A stretch of DNA of 11,488 nt, from assembly GCA_003024985.2 (NCBI GenBank), contig PXIH01S0006728.1, one strand, 5' to 3'. Each line of letters begins with the position of its first letter. Positions within the stretch are counted from its first letter, which is position 1. The notes under the pieces were generated by a model, which was not told the origin of the DNA, ran no database searches, and was given only the letters and a program-made list of their open reading frames with translations. Positions 8,017 to 11,488 of the stretch are shown piece by piece. A program made the position numbers and the translations under genes. This stretch comes from Euperipatoides rowelli (Eukaryota > Onychophora > Udeonychophora > Euonychophora > Peripatopsidae).

Positions 8017-8567
8017 CTTGTGGATGTTGATAGCAATACTGTTTTCAGAGGGAGGAACTAAATTCCATTTTTAAATAACATTTTTATTTTTAGAATTTTT
8101 TTTTAACCTACCATAGTGGAATTATTTTTTATTAATGATTTCTTTGAAAATAAAAAATAAAATCGATTTAGTGTGACCTTTTATATAGTAGAATGAATTT
8201 GAGCTTTGCAAAGACGACAATGAATTGATCTTTGATCAATGTGATTCAATTGCTACCTTTTATCATTAAAGATAAGCAGGTACAGATGGGTTCAGAGGTG
8301 ATAATGTGATTGCTTTCGGGCCCTCTTTGCAGCAACATGATCGAGCCCTGTTTTGATAGATCTCAAATAATGTATTACACATAAAAAACCAGTAATAAAC
8401 TTCATAATTCAACACATACAGTATAAAGCAATCTTGGCATAAGAATGCACTATTCTTTTCTCATAATTTAAAACTTTTGTTATGGGAAGGGAGGAGGGCA
8501 TTTGTATGCTGTAATCTCATCAAACCTCCTCCTTTAACACAGAACTCTAATTATCACCCATCCCCAT
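8017..8567. other. AT-rich stretch with one small hairpin, no gene seen
   Basis: ATTGATC/GATCAAT around TTT makes a tight hairpin at 8224-8240. A reasonable acceptor-like CCCTCTTTGCAG lies at 8321-8332, but frames after it close within about 16 codons at most. Nothing else is supported. Confidence 0.5.
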
Positions 8568-8585
8568 TTGGATCCTAGGATCCAA
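8568..8585. repeat. Perfect 18-bp palindrome
   Basis: TTGGATCCTAGGATCCAA equals its own reverse complement. It carries two BamHI-type GGATCC words around a central CCTAGG. It could bind a dimeric protein or be a foldback remnant. No function is evident. Confidence 0.85.
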
Positions 8586-8645
8586 GTCCACTCTAAAGAT
8601 AGGAAAAAGCTTTGAATTATAAAGTAGTAGTAGAGAATAGTTGAC

Positions 8646-8713
8646 TGCCAGCTATGAGTTAACTCATAGTTGACGATCTGATACAGGATGCCATCCATGA
8701 GTTATCTCATAAA
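8646..8713. repeat. Palindrome-containing direct repeat pair
   Basis: The first unit (8646-8670) holds the perfect 18-bp palindrome CTATGAGTTAACTCATAG (8652-8669). A second unit 43 bp downstream (8689-8713) matches at 20 of 25 positions and keeps the ATGAGTTA-CTCATA core. ATAGTTGAC also flanks the first palindrome on both sides (8637-8645 and 8667-8674 region). This looks like two copies of a small palindromic repeat, possibly a dispersed family. Confidence 0.7.
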
Positions 8714-9192
8714 AGAGAACTTTATTATTAGTGTTAGATAGGAGCATATTCATAGAAAATTGGTATAATAATAGGTAGTTGGTGCCTGGTATAAGTTTGA
8801 AAAATAAGCCATGGCATTAGAAAACAGAATATAAAAAATCTTTCAGTTTAGAAATATGCCTAACTCGGATTGACATTGGAGACAAAGCCACCTAACAATA
8901 CTGTGACAGCCAATGTGTTAATTATAAAGATAACAATTTTAAATTATTATCTTCTAAGCAAAATATATATAAAAAAATAATAAAAGCACTACCGGTGAAA
9001 ACAGAAATTCCTGACATACATGCATGACATTACTTCAGTCCTCGTTTATTTTTGGGATAAACAAAATTCTCCACAGGAGGAAAAAATATCATAAGGGTAG
9101 AATAACAGAGTTTATAATGTGCTGACACTTGCAGTGAAGATGTACAAGTAAAAGAAAGGATCACGTTCTATGCAATAGATATGATTATTCTT
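8714..9192. other. AT-rich stretch, no gene seen
   Basis: No open frame, RNA gene or repeat of note. A small self-complementary CATGCATG lies near 9020. Confidence 0.5.
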
Positions 9193-9224
9193 TGATTTGC
9201 AAATCATATAAGTGCAAATTGCAC
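9193..9224. promoter_or_regulatory. Two adjacent TGCAAAT palindromes, POU-octamer-like
   Basis: TGATTTGCAAATCA (9193-9206) is a perfect 14-bp palindrome. GTGCAAATTGCAC (9212-9224) is a 13-nt palindrome around a central A. Both carry TGCAAAT, close to the ATGCAAAT octamer of POU factors. In DNA this AT-rich, such words occur often, so a binding role is a weak inference. Confidence 0.2.
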
Positions 9225-9402
9225 ATTCTGGATTAAGTATCTTTTTCCAATAATCTTCAGTAATTGTGTACAATAAATTATGTAAACTACAAAAAAATAT
9301 GAATTATCCGACCACTGATGTTTTTAATAAAAAAATGCTAACGAGTAAAGCATGAATGCAATATTTGCAGTCGACAATGTGCATAGCACTGTACTTTGAA
9401 TG

Positions 9403-9430
9403 CAAGTGAAATTAATCAGTGCGTCACTTG
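9403..9430. repeat. Small inverted repeat
   Basis: CAAGTGA (9403-9409) and TCACTTG (9424-9430) face each other across 14 nt. The arms share AAGTGA/TCACTT with the outer arms of the 1190-1238 hairpin. Confidence 0.45.
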
Positions 9431-9572
9431 AACAGTAACTTTCTGATATATACTTTTTTTCCGTTTTCTAAAAATATACCTAAATAAAAAAGACAAAACT
9501 GACTACTATCATTAAATTGTGAATCAAGCAGCCAATAATAATAGTTGGTGAATTTGTATCAAGCTCTCACTA

Positions 9573-9584
9573 GCGCCTCTGGTG
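9573..9584 (-). promoter_or_regulatory. CTCF-like core, one base short
   Basis: GCGCCTCTGGTG is the reverse orientation of the bilaterian CTCF core (GCGCCCTCTGGTGG type) with one C missing. The missing base probably weakens or abolishes binding. Confidence 0.15.
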
Positions 9585-9625
9585 AAAATTTTTGAATCTT
9601 TTTTTCTATTCAATTAATATACTTG

Positions 9626-9649
9626 TTTTTTTTTTTTTTTTTTAAAAAA
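9626..9649. repeat. T18-A6 homopolymer junction
   Basis: Eighteen T followed directly by six A. Low-complexity tract. Confidence 0.9.
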
Positions 9650-9894
9650 TACATTTCTCTTTAAGGGAAATCAGTGTATTTTTTTATTTATTTACATAAA
9701 TATACATTTACAAACTTTGATATTTCCTACAAACTCGAGCTCTTCATCTGTGTATCTTCATTACTTGATTATACTGTCTTGGTTCTTCTGAAGGACACTA
9801 TTTCCCCCTGCAGTTAGCGGTCTCAGCCATAACTATATGGATTTTTCAAAGAAATGACTTTAATGAGTGAGCTATTCTATATACAGAAAAAATT

Positions 9895-9994
9895 CACCCC
9901 TAACCAATGACTGCTGAGGTACTGACCCCCCCCCCCCCCAGGTTTGTACTATCTCCTTAGATTAACAGAGTTATACGTCATTGGAGTAGGGTGG
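9895..9994. repeat. C14 run inside a loose inverted repeat
   Basis: A run of fourteen C (9926-9939) lies between CCAATGAC (9904-9911) and GTCATTGG (9977-9984). Similarity extends outward (CACCCCTA on the left against TAGGGTGG on the right, with small gaps). The flanks are richer in G+C than the surroundings. This may be the relic of a short foldback element. Confidence 0.4.
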
Positions 9995-10092
9995 CCGTGC
10001 TCATTACCCCATGACCACGTCTCCTTGACAAATATTCCATTTTTATATACAAATAAATCTGAAAGCAGACAGATAGAATGAAATATGCAATA

Positions 10093-10178
10093 GGGGAGGG
10101 GGAATGAATGGACAAGGAGGGAAAAGAAGGGAGGGAAGGATGAGAAAGAAGGAGGACAGCAATGAAAGAGAAGGATGA
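10093..10178 (+). repeat. Purine-rich tract with G-runs
   Basis: The stretch is almost all A and G on the plus strand. G-runs of three or more lie at 10093-10096, 10098-10102, 10119-10121, 10129-10131 and 10133-10135. A triplex (H-DNA) or loose G-quadruplex is possible, though one loop would be long (16 nt). The purine bias is seen; the structure is inferred. Confidence 0.6.
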
Positions 10179-10462
10179 ATTTAATTTATACTATTTTACT
10201 CCATCTATCAATTGGGTTTATCAAGTGAAATTAAAAAATTGATTTTTTTTTTTAATGTGTAATACATCATCCAAGCTGGTGAACCTTTAACATTCAGAAA
10301 TTCCAAGTTTTAAATCAACAAAATTGATAAATTATTAATTAATTAATTTTTTTCAATTACATTTATTAATAATAATATATTGCTTACAAATACATTTGAA
10401 TTTATTATTTCATACTTAAAACTTATATAATAGTCTATAAACTTCTTATTTGCAAAACATAT
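10179..10462. other. Very AT-rich spacer
   Basis: It includes a TTAATTAATTAATT run near 10333-10348 and T/A runs. No feature is supported. Confidence 0.5.
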
Positions 10463-10740
10463 TTGTTTCAGCGTAGTATTTATGTTACAAAATCATTTTG
10501 TTTATTGTATAGAAAATGTCTGAATATAATTGAATGTATAGTGTGTTCGCTCATAATACTATGTTTATATGATGGGAAATTCTACTGTTTTCTTTTACTT
10601 AGGTCATTAATTTCTCAAACACCCGGTCAATCAGACTCATATTTCACTATGGTCGGCTCTGATAAAATAACAGGTTGTCATGCTTTGCCGCATATCAACT
10701 GATTATAGTTCTGGAAAATGAGTAATCCTCGAGGCTGCAT
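10463..10740 (+). other. Acceptor-like site followed by a CpG-enriched open stretch
   Basis: ATATTTGTTTCAG (AG at 10471-10472) resembles a 3' splice site. The next 228 nt, to a TGA at 10700-10702, are open in one frame with no in-frame ATG near the start. CpG words are denser here than in most of the window. CAGGTTGT near 10671 could be a weak donor. I recognise no domain in the translation. It could be an internal exon of an unseen gene, but chance is at least as likely. Confidence 0.12.
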
Positions 10741-11075
10741 GAGAACTCAACAGAAATCAAATAAACTAGAAACTCCTGTTCTGGGATTTGAGCTTCAAAA
10801 AAGATTACATCATTTGTAATATTTGTTTTGGTAATTGATACCAAATACTTTTTTTTAATATTTTATTGCACAGTAGCCTATGTACTATATTATTATTAAT
10901 AAAAATCTATTTTGTATCAATTATTATTATTAAATTAATGTGAATAATAATCATATAGCATCGACCTATTCATTATAGGCCTAGTTGTAATTAAACTTCA
11001 AATTACATTTATGACTTAATATTTTTTAATTTATACAAAAGTTAATAATTCCTGTTTAATTCATTTTCATTGCAA
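10741..11075. other. AT-rich stretch, no gene seen
   Basis: It has short ATT repeats (about 10889-10931) and a CAGTAGCCTA word shared with the region near 4891. Nothing else is supported. Confidence 0.5.
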
Positions 11076-11143
11076 TTTCTCTTCCTCTCTCTCCCTCCCC
11101 CCAGGCCCCACCCCATATCTTTTTGATTTGTTTCTATAAATAA
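11076..11143 (+). promoter_or_regulatory. Long polypyrimidine-AG with downstream AATAAA
   Basis: Twenty-seven consecutive pyrimidines (11076-11102) end in AG (11103-11104), a textbook-strength 3' splice-site shape. An AATAAA lies about 35 nt later (11138-11143). If used, this would be a very short terminal exon, and all three frames close within about 40 nt. A CT/C microsatellite that happens to end in AG is the simpler reading. Confidence 0.2.
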
Positions 11144-11471
11144 AAAGTCAAGAAAAAGTTGCAATAATAGTTCATTTATTTAGGTCTTCAATAATTAAGG
11201 TTAGTAGAATCCCAAATCCAATCAAACATCTGTAGGTACACATTTCTCTAAATAAAGGATCATTTCTATGTGTACACAATGAAATCCATTGCATAAAAAT
11301 GGATAGTTTTCCGTAAAAATCATGTGCACTAATCAATCAGGCTTGCACAATTAAAAAACAGTTGGCCATCTTGCATCGTCTCGGTAATTATGGAAGAAAA
11401 TCCAATATTTACGTAGACCCATTTCTCTCTCTGTCTTGTTAGACATTGAATCAATCATATCTTATGTTTTC
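11144..11471. other. AT-rich stretch with small hairpins, no gene seen
   Basis: GTACACAT/ATGTGTAC (11236-11243, 11268-11275) and ATCCATT/AATGGAT (11284-11290, 11298-11304) can fold. An acceptor-like TCTCTGTCTTGTTAG ends near 11442. No gene is supported. Confidence 0.45.
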
Positions 11472-11486
11472 TAAGTAGAGGGCAGC
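11472..11486 (+). promoter_or_regulatory. CTCF-like core motif
   Basis: GTAGAGGGCAGC (11475-11486) fits all twelve positions of the SYAGRKGGCRSY part of the CTCF consensus CCASYAGRKGGCRSY. The preceding three bases (TAA) match only the A, giving 13 of 15. CTCF is conserved across bilaterians, so binding is plausible if the host is one. The site is at the window edge, so its flank cannot be checked. Confidence 0.25.
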
Positions 11487-11488
11487 AC

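Noticed and set aside
8321-8332. Splice-acceptor-like CCCTCTTTGCAG
   Set aside because: The frames after it close within about 16 codons at most, and no donor or partner exon is visible.
1-11488. CRISPR array, bacterial operons or phage genes
   Set aside because: There are no regularly spaced repeats with unique spacers, no dense coding and no ribosome binding sites. The sequence has eukaryotic non-coding character throughout.

Overview
The window looks like non-coding nuclear DNA from a eukaryote, most likely an invertebrate animal. By eye it is about 30% G+C. It is full of A/T homopolymers, poly-C runs, triplet and dinucleotide microsatellites, and short palindromes. I see no bacterial signs: there are no tightly packed genes, no operon-like spacing with ribosome binding sites, and no protein family that I recognise. 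I found no tRNA, rRNA, snRNA or CRISPR. The metazoan guess rests on a hAT-like terminus, a poly-A-tailed insertion with a long target duplication, degenerate telomere-like hexamers, and isolated splice and polyadenylation signals. The clade cannot be fixed from this window.

Layout. Positions 1-812 are AT-rich filler, followed by a 59-bp tandem duplication with telomere-like hexamers (839-956). A hairpin split by a poly-T tract lies at 1190-1238, and a CpG-rich fragment resembling a hAT transposon end at about 1381-1442. A GC-richer patch (1560-1910) has minus-strand splice-acceptor and polyadenylation signals that could mark a 3'-terminal exon. Positions 1911-4589 hold mainly homopolymer tracts, including a poly-C run with an unresolved N. 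A GC-richer patch leads into a C11-A22 tract (4590-4750).

Positions 5497-6558 are unusual: one plus-strand frame is depleted of TAA/TAG but not TGA, and a second frame is partly open too. This could be a decayed coding relic or chance. After it come two hairpins, a 65-bp TTA microsatellite (6972-7036), and the clearest event in the window: a roughly 100-bp insert starting with T14 and flanked by perfect 19-bp direct repeats (7312-7448), which fits an antisense retroinsertion. The longest ATG-initiated open frame (119 codons, minus strand, 7657-8016) is hydrophobic and doubtful.

The right third has two perfect 18-bp palindromes (8568-8585 and 8652-8669), POU-octamer-like palindromes (9193-9224), a C14 run inside a loose inverted repeat, a purine-rich G-run tract (10093-10178), a very strong polypyrimidine-AG (11076-11104), and a CTCF-like core at the right edge.

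No set of genes working together can be described. The best reading is an intergenic or intronic stretch shaped by transposon decay and simple-repeat growth. Most signals below are modest and have low confidence.
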